From an uncultured Bacteroidota bacterium (GTDB lineage: Bacteria > Bacteroidota > Bacteroidia > Bacteroidales > VadinHA17), in assembly GCA_903824785.1 (NCBI GenBank), contig CAIJYD010000050.1, forward strand, positions 1 through 50,746: a stretch of DNA of 50,746 bases, written 5' to 3'. The notes under the pieces are model-generated. The model saw nothing but the letters and a program-made list of their open reading frames with translations. It was not told where the DNA came from and did no database searches. Positions 37,311-47,458 of this stretch are shown one piece after another; the first letter of the stretch is position 1, and every line of letters begins with the position of its first letter. The position numbers and the translations under genes were made by a program.

Positions 37311-37439
37311 GTATTTCCCCTTCCGGAATGGTTTCCGAAAAAGAGAGTCCGGCAAGCCGACCCCGTGAAAAATGTGGCCGGAAGATAATCTGGTCACAAA
37401 ATGAAAAATAAATATTAAATTTAAACAAATTTTATAATT

Positions 37440-37922
37440 ATGACATTCGACAACAGCCGTACCATAATAAGTCTAAGATTAAAGTTATTCGCAGCAACAG
37501 TCATTTTTCTGGTCTATATTGTCCTGACATATGTAGCCATGATGATAAAATATCCGCTTCTGGGTATGAGTGACACAGTCTGGACAGTAATACTTGTTGT
37601 AATTTATCTTTTTGTTGTTTTTCTGCCGGTAATCCTTAATTATCAGTATATCAGCTATTCTGACGAGGAAGAAAAATTAGTTTTCAGATATTTTACTTCC
37701 GGGATATTTGGAGGGAAGAAAAATTCCGTAGAGATTGACAAGCGAACCTTTTCAGGATATAAAATTGAAAAACGCCTTTTTGGTCTGATACAGAGCATTA
37801 CTCTTTTTCAGCAGTTGAAGCAAGGGGTTGCAAAGTATCCGCCTGTTTATATAAGCGCATTAACCAGATCGGAAAAAGAAAAAATAATAAGATCGCTTGG
37901 TTTACATGGACCTCAGGCGTGA
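37440..37922 (+). CDS. Small membrane protein with C-terminal soluble domain, unknown function
   Basis: I do not recognise this 160-residue protein by name. It has two membrane segments (about 17-37 and 45-66) followed by a soluble part of about 90 residues with alternating hydrophobic residues (YSDEEEKLVFRYF, SVEIDKRTFSGYKIE). This is reminiscent of bacterial PH-like domains found after paired membrane helices. The gene stands alone between tadA and the first glutamate dehydrogenase gene. Confidence 0.7.
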   Translation: MTFDNSRTIISLRLKLFAATVIFLVYIVLTYVAMMIKYPLLGMSDTVWTVILVVIYLFVVFLPVILNYQYISYSDEEEKLVFRYFTSGIFGGKKNSVEIDKRTFSGYKIEKRLFGLIQSITLFQQLKQGVAKYPPVYISALTRSEKEKIIRSLGLHGPQA

Positions 37923-37933
37923 AGGTTATCATT

Positions 37934-37958
37934 TGATAACATGAGTTTTATCATTTTT
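37934..37958 (+). terminator. Weak hairpin with U-run after the small membrane protein
   Basis: TGATAA at 37934-37939 pairs with TTATCA at 37948-37953 and is followed by five T. The left arm also takes part in an alternative palindrome (GTTATCA/TGATAAC, 37925-37940). With only six AU-rich pairs, termination would be weak; an operator for the downstream gdh gene is the alternative. Confidence 0.3.
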
Positions 37959-38029
37959 AATGACTCCCGGTTTTTACTAATTTAAAAGTTTATTTCTGAC
38001 CCTGATTATTAATTTAAAATATCAAAATA

Positions 38030-39367
38030 ATGAACGTGGATAAAATTATGAACAACCTCGAGAAGAAGCATCCCGGAGAGGTTGAGTATTTACAGGCAGT
38101 CAGAGAAGTCCTGGAATCAATTGAAGAGGTTTACAATGAGAACCCCCAGTTTGAATCTGCCAACATTATTGAGCGCATTATTGAACCTGATCGCGTCCTG
38201 ACTTTTAAAATCCCCTGGGTTGATGACGAAGGAAATGTAAAAGTGAACCTGGGCTACAGGGTTCAGTTCAATAATGCTATCGGACCGTATAAAGGAGGCC
38301 TTCGCTTCCACCCGAGTGTGAATCTTTCAATCCTGAAGTTTCTTGGTTTTGAGCAGATCTTCAAGAACGCCCTTACAACACTTCCAATGGGCGGTGGAAA
38401 AGGCGGTTCAGACTTTGATCCCAAAGGAAAATCGAATGCAGAAGTAATGCGTTTCTGCCAGGCATTTATGCTTGAACTATGGAAGTACATCGGACCTGAA
38501 ACTGATGTTCCAGCAGGGGATATAGGTGTTGGCGGCCGTGAAATTGGCTTTTTGTATGGTATGTATAAAAGGCTTTCAGGTGACCATACAGGAGTTCTGA
38601 CCGGAAAAGGAAGTAACTGGGGAGGATCGCTGGTTCGCCCTGAGGCTACAGGATATGGCTGCGTCTATTTTGCAAAAGAGATGCTTGCAACCCGCGGAGA
38701 ATCATTCCAGGGTAAAAGAGTAGCAATAAGCGGATTCGGAAACGTTGCATGGGGTGCTGCACTAAAGGTTACAGAACTGGGTGGAAAAGTTGTCACCATT
38801 TCAGGACCCGACGGCTATGTTTATGATGAGGAGGGAATTTCAGGAAAGAAAATTGAGTTTATGCTGGAACTTCGTGCCTCAAATGAAGATATTGTAAAGC
38901 CTTATTCCTATGCATTTGAAGGAGTAGAATTTCATGAAGGGAAACGTCCGTGGGAGGTCAAAGTAGATATCGCTCTGCCTTGTGCAACACAAAATGAGTT
39001 AAGCGGAGAAGATGCCGGGAAACTTATTAATAATGGCTGCATCTGTATCTGTGAAGGGGCAAACATGCCAAGCACTCCGGAAGCCATTGAGATCATTCAT
39101 AAAAACGGGATCCTTTTTGCACCCGGAAAAGCATCAAATGCGGGCGGTGTAGCAACATCAGGTCTTGAGATGACTCAGAACTCAATGAAACTCCGCTGGA
39201 GCAGCAAAGAGGTTGACGACCGGCTTCATGACATAATGTGCAATATTCATCTTCAGTGTGTTAAGCATGGAAAAAGGGATGATGGTTATGTGGATTATGT
39301 TAAAGGTGCAAATATTGCAGGATTCCTTAAAGTTGCGAGCTCGATGCTTGATATGGGAGTGATATAG
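38030..39367 (+). CDS. gdhB: Hexameric glutamate dehydrogenase, probable NAD type
   Basis: The 445-residue enzyme interconverts glutamate and 2-oxoglutarate plus ammonia. [15 protein letters not shown] holds the catalytic lysine region and [15 protein letters not shown] the catalytic Asp. The nucleotide-binding turn reads FGNVAWGAAL with ISGPDGYVYD at 257-266. This is close to the NAD-specific enzyme of Clostridium symbiosum (LSGPDGYIYD) and unlike the S-D-S-x-G turn of NADP enzymes. I therefore predict NAD(H) preference; the gene symbol follows the NADH enzyme GdhB of Bacteroides fragilis by analogy. A strong terminator follows. Confidence 0.85.
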   Translation: MNVDKIMNNLEKKHPGEVEYLQAVREVLESIEEVYNENPQFESANIIERIIEPDRVLTFKIPWVDDEGNVKVNLGYRVQFNNAIGPYKGGLRFHPSVNLSILKFLGFEQIFKNALTTLPMGGGKGGSDFDPKGKSNAEVMRFCQAFMLELWKYIGPETDVPAGDIGVGGREIGFLYGMYKRLSGDHTGVLTGKGSNWGGSLVRPEATGYGCVYFAKEMLATRGESFQGKRVAISGFGNVAWGAALKVTELGGKVVTISGPDGYVYDEEGISGKKIEFMLELRASNEDIVKPYSYAFEGVEFHEGKRPWEVKVDIALPCATQNELSGEDAGKLINNGCICICEGANMPSTPEAIEIIHKNGILFAPGKASNAGGVATSGLEMTQNSMKLRWSSKEVDDRLHDIMCNIHLQCVKHGKRDDGYVDYVKGANIAGFLKVASSMLDMGVI

Positions 39368-39399
39368 TATTAAACTATTTTTTTCAATCAAAAATATTG

Positions 39400-39432
39400 C
39401 AGGGACGAGTCATTATATCGTCCCTGTTTTTT
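39400..39432 (+). terminator. Intrinsic terminator after the first gdh gene
   Basis: A perfect 9-bp stem (CAGGGACGA / TCGTCCCTG) with a 9-base loop is followed directly by six T. It ends 30 bases before the dprA start. Confidence 0.9.
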
Positions 39433-39460
39433 ATATTTGTATGTCTCTATTTCCTGTGCT

Positions 39461-40567
39461 ATGTCTGAATTATCACTTAAGCATAAAATTGCTTTGGGCC
39501 TTATTCCGCGTATTGGCGATATTAATGCCCGGAAACTTGTAGCTCATTTCGGCAGCGTGGAAGCAATCTTTCACGAACCATACCGAAATCTCATAAAGAT
39601 CCCCGGAATCGGCTCCGGGATAGCAAAATATATCAGCGACAGATCGTACCTTGAAATAGCAGAAAAAGAGGCTGATTATATCATTGAAAACAATATAAGG
39701 ACCTATTTCTATCTGGATAACGATTATCCATTCAGACTACGCCAGTGTGACGATTCTCCCGTTGTCTTTTTCTTTATGGGAAAATGTGACCTGAATTCCG
39801 CAAAAATATTGAGTGTTGTAGGTACCCGTAATGCCACTACCCGTGGGAGAGAATTATGTGAAAAGATCATCGGAGGGCTGGCTGCCGGGCATCCCGATCT
39901 GATAATTGTAAGCGGACTGGCTTATGGTATTGATATTGCATCACATAAAGCCGCCCTTGCCAATAATCTGCAGACAATCGGTGTTCTCGGGCATGGCTTC
40001 AAAACAACCTATCCGGCAATACATGCCTCCACAGCTAAGGCAATGGTTAAAAACGGCGGACTGCTATCCGATTTTCTGTCGGATGCACTTCCGGAACGAA
40101 ATAATTTCCTGAAAAGAAACCGAATAATTGCAGGTTTATCGGATGCAACTCTTGTGGTGGAATCAGGAAATAAAGGTGGAGCCCTGATTACTGCAGATAT
40201 TGCCAATTCCTATAACCGCGATGTTTTTGCCGTTCCCGGAAGACCCGATGATCAATGGTCAGACGGGTGCAATAACCTCATCAGGAACAATAAAGCAGCA
40301 CTTACGGAATGTTCTGACCATATAGAATATTTTCTTAACTGGAAACCGGAAAAATCAAAACAACCTGTGCAGCGAACATTGTTTTCCGAACTTGATGAGA
40401 CAGAAAGAATTATATATGAGCTGGTTGTAAAAGAAGGAGAGCTTACCATCGACACTATTTGCAGGTCACTTGAAATGCCGGTTTATAAACTGTCAGCAAT
40501 GCTTCTTCAGATGGAGTTTAAAGGATTGCTAAAGTGCTATCCCGGAAATGTATACAGAACAGCATAA
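39461..40567 (+). CDS. dprA: DNA-processing protein DprA
   Basis: DprA (368 residues from MSELSLKHK) loads RecA on incoming single-stranded DNA during natural transformation. The N-terminal helix-hairpin-helix/SAM-like part (IPRIGDINARKLVAHFGS, IPGIGSGIAKYI) is followed by the Rossmann domain with SVVGTRNATTRGRELC, SGLAYGIDIASHKAAL and FLKRNRIIAGLSDATLVVES, and a C-terminal winged-helix domain (about 305-365). No other competence gene is nearby. The upstream ATG at 39437 lies close behind the terminator and adds eight unlikely residues. Confidence 0.94.
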   Translation: MSELSLKHKIALGLIPRIGDINARKLVAHFGSVEAIFHEPYRNLIKIPGIGSGIAKYISDRSYLEIAEKEADYIIENNIRTYFYLDNDYPFRLRQCDDSPVVFFFMGKCDLNSAKILSVVGTRNATTRGRELCEKIIGGLAAGHPDLIIVSGLAYGIDIASHKAALANNLQTIGVLGHGFKTTYPAIHASTAKAMVKNGGLLSDFLSDALPERNNFLKRNRIIAGLSDATLVVESGNKGGALITADIANSYNRDVFAVPGRPDDQWSDGCNNLIRNNKAALTECSDHIEYFLNWKPEKSKQPVQRTLFSELDETERIIYELVVKEGELTIDTICRSLEMPVYKLSAMLLQMEFKGLLKCYPGNVYRTA

Positions 40568-42101
<1,534 letters not shown>

Positions 42102-42102
<1 letters not shown>

Positions 42103-42869
42103 TGCAGTTTATTGATACCCATACACATCTTTATCTTCCGGAATTTGATACAGACAGGGATGAAGCTGTTCACAGAGCTGTATCTGATGGCATCGAAAAA
42201 ATGCTGATGCCGAATATTGATATTCTATCAGTTGAGGCGATGCTTTCAGTTGAAAACAGATATCCCGGTATCTGTTACCCGATGTCAGGCCTTCATCCCA
42301 CTTCGGTCAGAGAGGATTATTCCGATCAGCTCGACAAGCTTGAAGAGTTGTTCCTTAAACACAGATTCATTGCCATTGGCGAGATCGGGATCGATCTCTA
42401 CTGGGATAAAACATTTCTGAAGGAACAAATAGTTGCCTTCAGGAGACAGATTGTTTTTGCACTTGAAAATGAAATGGCTGTTGCAATTCATTCACGCGAT
42501 TCGTTCCCAGAGGTTTTTTCCGTTCTCGACGAATTTGAAGGAAAGGGGTTGAAAGGGGTTCTTCATGCCTTTACAGGAACCTTATCAGACGCTGAAAAGG
42601 CAACCGGGATGGGATTAAAATTAGGTATCGGTGGCATTTTAACCTTTAAGAACTCAGGCCTCGACAAAATAGTTCAAGTGATTGGCCCTGAAAATATTAT
42701 CCTTGAGACCGACTCTCCCTATCTTGCACCGGTGCCATACAGAGGAAAAAGGAACGAGAGTTCGTATATTTGCATAATAAATAAAAAGCTTGCAGAAATT
42801 TGCGGGATAAGTGAGGAAGAGGCAGCTTCAATAACATACGCCAACTCAACTTCGCTTTTTAATCTTTGA
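42102..42869 (+). CDS. tatD: TatD-family metal-dependent hydrolase
   Basis: The 255-residue TIM-barrel protein has the TatD signatures FIDTHTHLYLPEFD (metal His pair), AIGEIGIDLYWD, VAIHSRDSF, GVLHAFTGTL and ETDSPYLAPVPYRGKRN. Members are 3'-5' DNases or D-aminoacyl-type hydrolases; the substrate here is unknown. I choose the ATG at 42102, overlapping the gdh stop (TGATG), over a TTG one codon upstream. Confidence 0.93.
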
Positions 42870-42878
42870 GAAGTAGGC

Positions 42879-43913
42879 ATGAAGACAAAAAAAGAGATCT
42901 CCATACTGATCATCTATACCGGGGGAACTATCGGAATGGTTCACGACCCAGCCACCGGTTCATTGGTTCCAATCGATTTTCGTCACATCTCAGACCATGT
43001 TCCCGAACTCCGGAAATTTGGTTATGATCTTCATTCAATCTCATTTGACCCGGTAAAAGATTCCTCCAATATCGATCCCGCAGTCTGGATAAAACTGGCC
43101 GAAATTATTGAAGATGGGTATAATGATTTTGACGGTTTTGTAGTTTTACATGGAACGGATACGATGGCTTACAGTGCATCGGCATTAAGCTATATGCTTG
43201 ATAATCTGAAGAAACCAATTATTTTTACCGGTTCTCAATTACCAATCGGGTTGCTTCGTACTGATGGAAAAGAGAATCTCATTACTGCCATAGAGATAGC
43301 TGCAGCAATAGAGAATGGTATTCCTTCCGTCCCGGAGGTTTCTATTTTTTTTGACAATAAGCTTACACGTGGAAATCGTACAACAAAGATGAGTGCGGAA
43401 CATTTTGATGCCTTTAATTCTCCCAACTATCCTCCGTTGGCGGAAGTAGGGCTCCATCTGAAATATTTCTCCAATCTTATTATGCATACAGGAAAGGAAG
43501 AAAAGCTTATAGTCCATAAAGCATTCGACAACAACGTTGCCATACTGAAGCTCTTTCCGGGGATAAACAGGAAACTTATGCAGGCGATAATTAATATTGA
43601 CGGATTAAGAGGATTAATAATTGAGACCTTCGGGTCGGGGAATGCTCCTACTTATCAATGGTTTCTGGACGATCTTAAACAATTCATTGATAAGGGCGGA
43701 ATAGTTCTCAATGTTACTCAATGCCATGGAGGCAGTGTTGAAATGGGATTATATGAAACAAGCCGGCAGATGCTTTCTGCAGGTGTGATAAGCGGAACGG
43801 ATATTACATCTGAAGCTTCGGTCACCAAACTGATGTTTCTTCTTGGCAGATACTCATCAAGGGAGGATGTAGAAAACTCTCTGAAAAAGTCACTTGCAGG
43901 AGAAATATCCTGA
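42879..43913 (+). CDS. ansA: Type I L-asparaginase
   Basis: The 344-residue protein has the two asparaginase signatures: ILIIYTGGTIGM with the first catalytic Thr, and GFVVLHGTDTMAYSASAL with the second Thr-Asp pair. There is no signal peptide, so it is cytoplasmic type I (AnsA). It would release aspartate and ammonia, the latter usable by the neighbouring NADP glutamate dehydrogenase. It follows tatD by nine bases. Confidence 0.93.
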   Translation: MKTKKEISILIIYTGGTIGMVHDPATGSLVPIDFRHISDHVPELRKFGYDLHSISFDPVKDSSNIDPAVWIKLAEIIEDGYNDFDGFVVLHGTDTMAYSASALSYMLDNLKKPIIFTGSQLPIGLLRTDGKENLITAIEIAAAIENGIPSVPEVSIFFDNKLTRGNRTTKMSAEHFDAFNSPNYPPLAEVGLHLKYFSNLIMHTGKEEKLIVHKAFDNNVAILKLFPGINRKLMQAIINIDGLRGLIIETFGSGNAPTYQWFLDDLKQFIDKGGIVLNVTQCHGGSVEMGLYETSRQMLSAGVISGTDITSEASVTKLMFLLGRYSSREDVENSLKKSLAGEIS

Positions 43914-43979
43914 CAAGGCGGATTGTAAAAATATTTTTGTAATTTGCGCCGCTGTTTTAAGAACTTAATGCATCAATAA

Positions 43980-44067
43980 GGAGAGATGCAGGAGTGGTTT
44001 AACTGGCACGCCTGGAAAGCGTGTGTACCTCAAAAGGGTACCGGGGGTTCGAATCCCTTTCTCTCCG
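43980..44067 (+). tRNA. tRNA-Ser(GGA)
   Basis: The acceptor arms GGAGAGA and TCTCTCC pair fully, with discriminator G. The anticodon arm is CACGC-CTGGAAA-GCGTG with anticodon GGA at 44014-44016. A long variable arm (GTACC / GGTAC) marks a serine tRNA, and the T arm carries GGTTCGAATCCC. CA follows the discriminator base in the genome. An intrinsic terminator and a tyrosine integrase gene follow, so this tRNA is the probable integration target of the islet. Confidence 0.95.
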
Positions 44068-44091
44068 CAAAGTCGAGTTACAAATTTATGC

Positions 44092-44126
44092 AAAACCCTG
44101 AAATGTCTTCATTATCAGGGTTTTTT
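44092..44126 (+). terminator. Intrinsic terminator after tRNA-Ser
   Basis: AAAACCCTGA (44092-44101) pairs over 10 bases with TCAGGGTTTT (44115-44124), with a 13-base loop, and the right arm runs into a T6 tract. Confidence 0.9.
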
Positions 44127-44297
44127 CGTTTTGCACCCTGTCATCTATATGCAAGGTTTGTCATATAGTTCGGGGTCAATTCGGTGGAGATAAAATCCAC
44201 GTCCCAAAGTCCACCTATGTTACTTTTTGCATTGATATTCATGTATTTGCATATTTTTTGTGAATAACATTAGGTTTAACTTTATATAAAAATTAGT
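44127..44297. other. Region between tRNA terminator and integrase
   Basis: I see no gene. It contains a short hairpin (GTGGA / TCCAC), a repeated GTCAT-CTATATG / GTCATATAG motif and very AT-rich DNA before the integrase. These could be arm-type sites of the integrase, but no direct evidence exists. TAACTTTA at 44277-44284 resembles a -7 box. Confidence 0.3.
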
Positions 44298-45524
44298 ATG
44301 AAAAACTCGACATTTTCAATCTGCTTCTTTATCAAGAAAAGTAAGCTGCTCAAAAACGGTAATGCCCCGCTATTCATGAGAATCACGATAAATGGAAGGC
44401 GGTGGGAAACTTCAGCTCAGGTAGGTGTTGATCCTGACAAATGGGATTCAAAAAAAGAGAGAGCCAGAGGCAGTGACAGAAACTCATATCTGGTTAATGA
44501 GACTATTGACAATGCCAGGCACAAAGTGCAGAATATCAAACTAAAAATGAACCAGGAAGAGAAACCGCTTACACTAGCAAGTATACAATACGGGGTCACA
44601 GACAGGCAAAGAGTTGAAAGAACTATCATGAAATTATTTGATGAGCACAATAAAAACTGTGTAAGAAAAATCGGTATACAAATGGCACAGGCTACCTATG
44701 AACGATACATTATTTGCTACAAGCATTTCAAGGAGTTTCTCTTATTTGAATATAAGGTTGATGATCTTCCGGTTTGCGATATTAATAAAGATGTCTATGA
44801 AAAATTTGAACTGTACTTAAGAACGGAAAAGAAGTGTGCTAATAACACAACAATCAAGTATATAAGAAACTTCAATAAAATAGTAAGGATTGCTATTGAA
44901 AAAGGTTGGATAATAAAAAGTCCATATAAAGAAGTCGGATTCAAATTGGAAGAGATTGACAAACCTTATCTGTCAAAAGCAGAACTTGATGCCATTAGTG
45001 AAAAGGAAATTACATTACCTAGATTAGACCTGATTTGTGATATTTTCACTTTTTGCTGTTATACTGGTCTTGCATTCTCTGATGTAAAAGAACTTACCCA
45101 AGACAACATCATAATCGGAATTGATAGTCGCACATGGATAAGTAAACACAGAAAAAAGACCAATGTGATCTCAAAAATTCCATTGTTCGCTGTTGCTAAA
45201 AAGTTAATAGAGAAGTACAAAAATAATCCGGTGTGTATTATTAAAGATGTGTTGTTTCCTGTACCAAGCAATCAGAAGATGAACGCTTACTTAAAAGAGA
45301 TTGCAGACTTATGTGGAATAACAAAGACTCTTACAACCCATACTGCAAGAAGGACATTTGCGACAACTATAATGCTTCACAATGGCGCAAGTATGGAAGC
45401 TGTAAGCAAAATGCTAGGGCACTCCAGTCTCTACATGACAAGAAAATATGCCAAAGTAGATGAATTATATATCTCACAAGAAACAAAAGGAATCGAGGAG
45501 AAACTTAAAATAGCAGTATCATGA
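44298..45524 (+). CDS. Tyrosine recombinase/integrase (IntDOT-like, Arg I missing)
   Basis: The 408-residue integrase has an N-terminal arm-binding-type domain (about 1-90, ITINGRRWETSAQVGVDPDKWD), a SAM-like core-binding domain (about 105-205) and a catalytic domain. Visible catalytic residues are a basic cluster near 283-287 (KHRKK), His348 and Arg351 in HTAR, His375 in LGHSS, and the nucleophile Tyr384 in TRKYAKV. The first arginine of the family is replaced by Ala259 (TGLAFSDVKEL); IntDOT of CTnDOT also lacks it. The gene follows tRNA-Ser by 230 bases, and its stop overlaps the ATP-grasp start (ATGA). Confidence 0.93.
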   Translation: MKNSTFSICFFIKKSKLLKNGNAPLFMRITINGRRWETSAQVGVDPDKWDSKKERARGSDRNSYLVNETIDNARHKVQNIKLKMNQEEKPLTLASIQYGVTDRQRVERTIMKLFDEHNKNCVRKIGIQMAQATYERYIICYKHFKEFLLFEYKVDDLPVCDINKDVYEKFELYLRTEKKCANNTTIKYIRNFNKIVRIAIEKGWIIKSPYKEVGFKLEEIDKPYLSKAELDAISEKEITLPRLDLICDIFTFCCYTGLAFSDVKELTQDNIIIGIDSRTWISKHRKKTNVISKIPLFAVAKKLIEKYKNNPVCIIKDVLFPVPSNQKMNAYLKEIADLCGITKTLTTHTARRTFATTIMLHNGASMEAVSKMLGHSSLYMTRKYAKVDELYISQETKGIEEKLKIAVS

Positions 45525-46660
45525 ATATCTTAGTATTAAACAGTTCCGATAAATGCTATGCCACGCAGAGCATCCTTACCGCAGGTGAGAAACATGGTCA
45601 TAAAATGATTGTCCTTGACCCTGCTTATTTTACACCACTGGTTTCAAATGTCGAGAAAGGATACGACCGGGTCTACGATCTCCTTCCTAAAGCAGCGACA
45701 CGAATAACGATGAGTGAGGTCGATGCCATTATCCCCCGGATTGGCAACAATCTAATTTACAACTCTTATATTCTCGAACACCTTACGCTTAACCTTGGTA
45801 TATACTCTATTCAAAGCGCAGCTGGTTTGCGGGCAGCTTCAAATAAATTTCATACCCTGCAAATGGTTAGCAGACATGGAATTAAGACCCCCATTACCCT
45901 GTATGTCAAAGCTGCAAACAATATTGATTTTCTGATTGAAAAAGTAGGCGGACTACCTTTTATTTTGAAATACAACTATGGCTCCCAGGGTGCTGGGGTA
46001 ATGTTGATGGAAACTAAAAAATCAGCTGTCTCTACTATTGAAGGCTTATTGAAAAATAAGGCCGATTTCATACTTCAGCAATACATCGAATCCAAAGGTC
46101 AGGACATAAGGGCTATTGTGATGGGTGATCTTGTAGTTGCTGCATACCGGCGAACAGCTCCCAAAGGCGACTTTCGCAGTAACTTGTCACTTGGTGGTAC
46201 AGGTGAGTTAGTAAACTTATCAATGGATGATCAGATAATTTGTGTGAAGGCTTCAAAGGCAATCGACATGGAGGTATCAGGAGTGGATCTCATTAAGGAT
46301 ACAAAAGGCACTACCTATCTCAACGAGATCAACAGTAACTTCGGATTCAAGGGCCAGAAGATTACGGGGATTAACATTGGGGAACACCTGATTAGATATA
46401 TCGAGAATCGAAAGATTATTGGTAATGATGCACCTACAAAAGCACCGGATCAATATTACGAACAACTGAGGACTGAAAACAAATCATTGTTCCAACAAGT
46501 ACAATTTTTCAAAGAAAACAAAAGGATTAATGAGCTTTTTGAGGCGACAAAGGGCAAGGAAATTGACTATCGGGATTTAACCGGAAGACCCGCCAAGCGA
46601 AGCATCAAGAGCAAATTTGACATTTACAAAATCATGATAGACACGTTTTTAATCAAATAA
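45521..46660 (+). CDS. RimK-type ATP-grasp ligase encoded in the mobile islet
   Basis: The 379-residue protein has the RimK pattern: an N-terminal pre-ATP-grasp domain with AIIPRIGNNLIYNSYILEHL, then the ATP-grasp core (SNKFHTLQMVSRHGIKTP, FILKYNYGSQGAGVML, FILQQYIES, DIRAIVMGDLVVAAYRR) and metal ligands in YLNEINSNFGFKG. Such enzymes ligate amino acids, often glutamate, to a carboxylate of a protein or small molecule. About 80 extra C-terminal residues form a charged helical extension not present in E. coli RimK. No rpsF or obvious acceptor gene is next to it. Its ATG overlaps the integrase stop, so both are probably translated together. Confidence 0.88.
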   Translation: MNILVLNSSDKCYATQSILTAGEKHGHKMIVLDPAYFTPLVSNVEKGYDRVYDLLPKAATRITMSEVDAIIPRIGNNLIYNSYILEHLTLNLGIYSIQSAAGLRAASNKFHTLQMVSRHGIKTPITLYVKAANNIDFLIEKVGGLPFILKYNYGSQGAGVMLMETKKSAVSTIEGLLKNKADFILQQYIESKGQDIRAIVMGDLVVAAYRRTAPKGDFRSNLSLGGTGELVNLSMDDQIICVKASKAIDMEVSGVDLIKDTKGTTYLNEINSNFGFKGQKITGINIGEHLIRYIENRKIIGNDAPTKAPDQYYEQLRTENKSLFQQVQFFKENKRINELFEATKGKEIDYRDLTGRPAKRSIKSKFDIYKIMIDTFLIK

Positions 46661-46661
46661 T

Positions 46662-46811
46662 ATGGAAGCAATCTATTCATCTATACCTGAAACCAGAAAT
46701 CCATTGAAAAAGGTTCTGATCGTTACTATTACAGTACTCCTCATTGGAACCTCATTCTGGTATTTAACTCGGAAAAACAAAAGAAAAAATGAAAGTCGCA
46801 ATTTACGTTAG
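46662..46811 (+). CDS. 49-residue single-span membrane peptide
   Basis: The ATG lies one base after the ATP-grasp stop. The peptide has a polar N-terminus (MEAIYSSIPETRNPLKK), one hydrophobic span (about 18-35, VLIVTITVLLIGTSFWYL) and a strongly basic tail (TRKNKRKNESRNLR). It overlaps the start of the serine recombinase by 23 bases in another frame. Tight packing between two real genes and the clear span suggest that it is translated. The function is unknown: it could be an acceptor of the ATP-grasp enzyme or a small toxin-like peptide. Confidence 0.55.
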   Translation: MEAIYSSIPETRNPLKKVLIVTITVLLIGTSFWYLTRKNKRKNESRNLR

Positions 46812-47352
46812 GGTCTCTACGCAAGATCAGACAGTTGAGAATCAGATTCTTCGTCTAACTGAATTTGCAAATTCAAAAGGGTGGGAATATGAGGTCTTTT
46901 CTGAGGTCATGAGTACCCGGAAAACGAGGCCGGTAAAACAGGAATTATTGGCAAAACTCCGGAAACATCAATTTGATGCTGTGGTAGTTTTTAAACTAGA
47001 CCGTTGGGCAAGAAGTAGTACTGAATTAATACTCGACACAAAAGAACTTATTGACAAAGGTGTAGGTTTTATAAGTGTGTCGGACAATCTCGACTTTAAC
47101 ACTGCTGCTGGTAAATTGCACTTCCAGATTCTTTCAGCTTTCGCTGAATTTGAGCGCAGTTTAATTTCTGAAAGGACGAAAGAAGGCATTTACAGAGCCA
47201 GAAACAATGGTAAAATACTTGGCAGACCAGTGGGTGCAAAGGACAAACCAAGGCGTAGGCGTAGCGGTTATTTACTTCGTATGGCTGGAGAAAGACAGAA
47301 GGCTGATCAGGCAAAAGGACAACATAAAGCCCTTGATGAATATATACGGTAG
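46789..47352 (+). CDS. Small serine recombinase (resolvase/invertase family)
   Basis: The 187-residue protein has a full resolvase catalytic domain: YVRVSTQDQ with the nucleophile Ser10, VFKLDRWARSS with conserved arginines, and SAFAEFERSLISERTKEG with the E helix. A short basic tail (GRPVGAKDKPRRRRSGY) replaces a full helix-turn-helix domain, as in other short Bacteroidota recombinases. It could resolve or invert DNA of the islet. A 12-bp tandem repeat starts within its last two codons and may be its target or a remnant. Confidence 0.9.
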   Translation: MKVAIYVRVSTQDQTVENQILRLTEFANSKGWEYEVFSEVMSTRKTRPVKQELLAKLRKHQFDAVVVFKLDRWARSSTELILDTKELIDKGVGFISVSDNLDFNTAAGKLHFQILSAFAEFERSLISERTKEGIYRARNNGKILGRPVGAKDKPRRRRSGYLLRMAGERQKADQAKGQHKALDEYIR

Positions 47353-47429
47353 AAAGTACGGTAAATGGTACGGTTAAAAGAACGGTAGAAAGTACGGTTA
47401 AATGTACGGCAGATGGAACGGTAACTTAT
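47346..47429 (+). repeat. 12-bp tandem repeat array (seven units)
   Basis: ACGGT (once ACGGC) begins at 47346, 47358, 47370, 47382, 47394, 47406 and 47418, exactly every 12 bases, with unit consensus ACGGTNRAWRGW. Units 1 and 4 are identical. In one frame the array reads as Thr-Val-x-x tetrapeptides, but that frame is closed upstream by a stop at 47337 and has no start codon. The array begins at the end of the recombinase gene. Confidence 0.85.
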
Positions 47430-47458
47430 GTAACTCAACATTCATTAAGTACTTGATT

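Noticed and set aside
43986-44168. 60-codon frame over tRNA-Ser
   Set aside because: It reads through the tRNA and its terminator and cannot be a gene.
47338-47456. Thr-Val-x-x repeat peptide as a possible graspetide-type precursor for the ATP-grasp enzyme
   Set aside because: The frame is closed by a stop at 47337 and has no start codon; a frameshift from the recombinase would be needed and no slippery site is evident.
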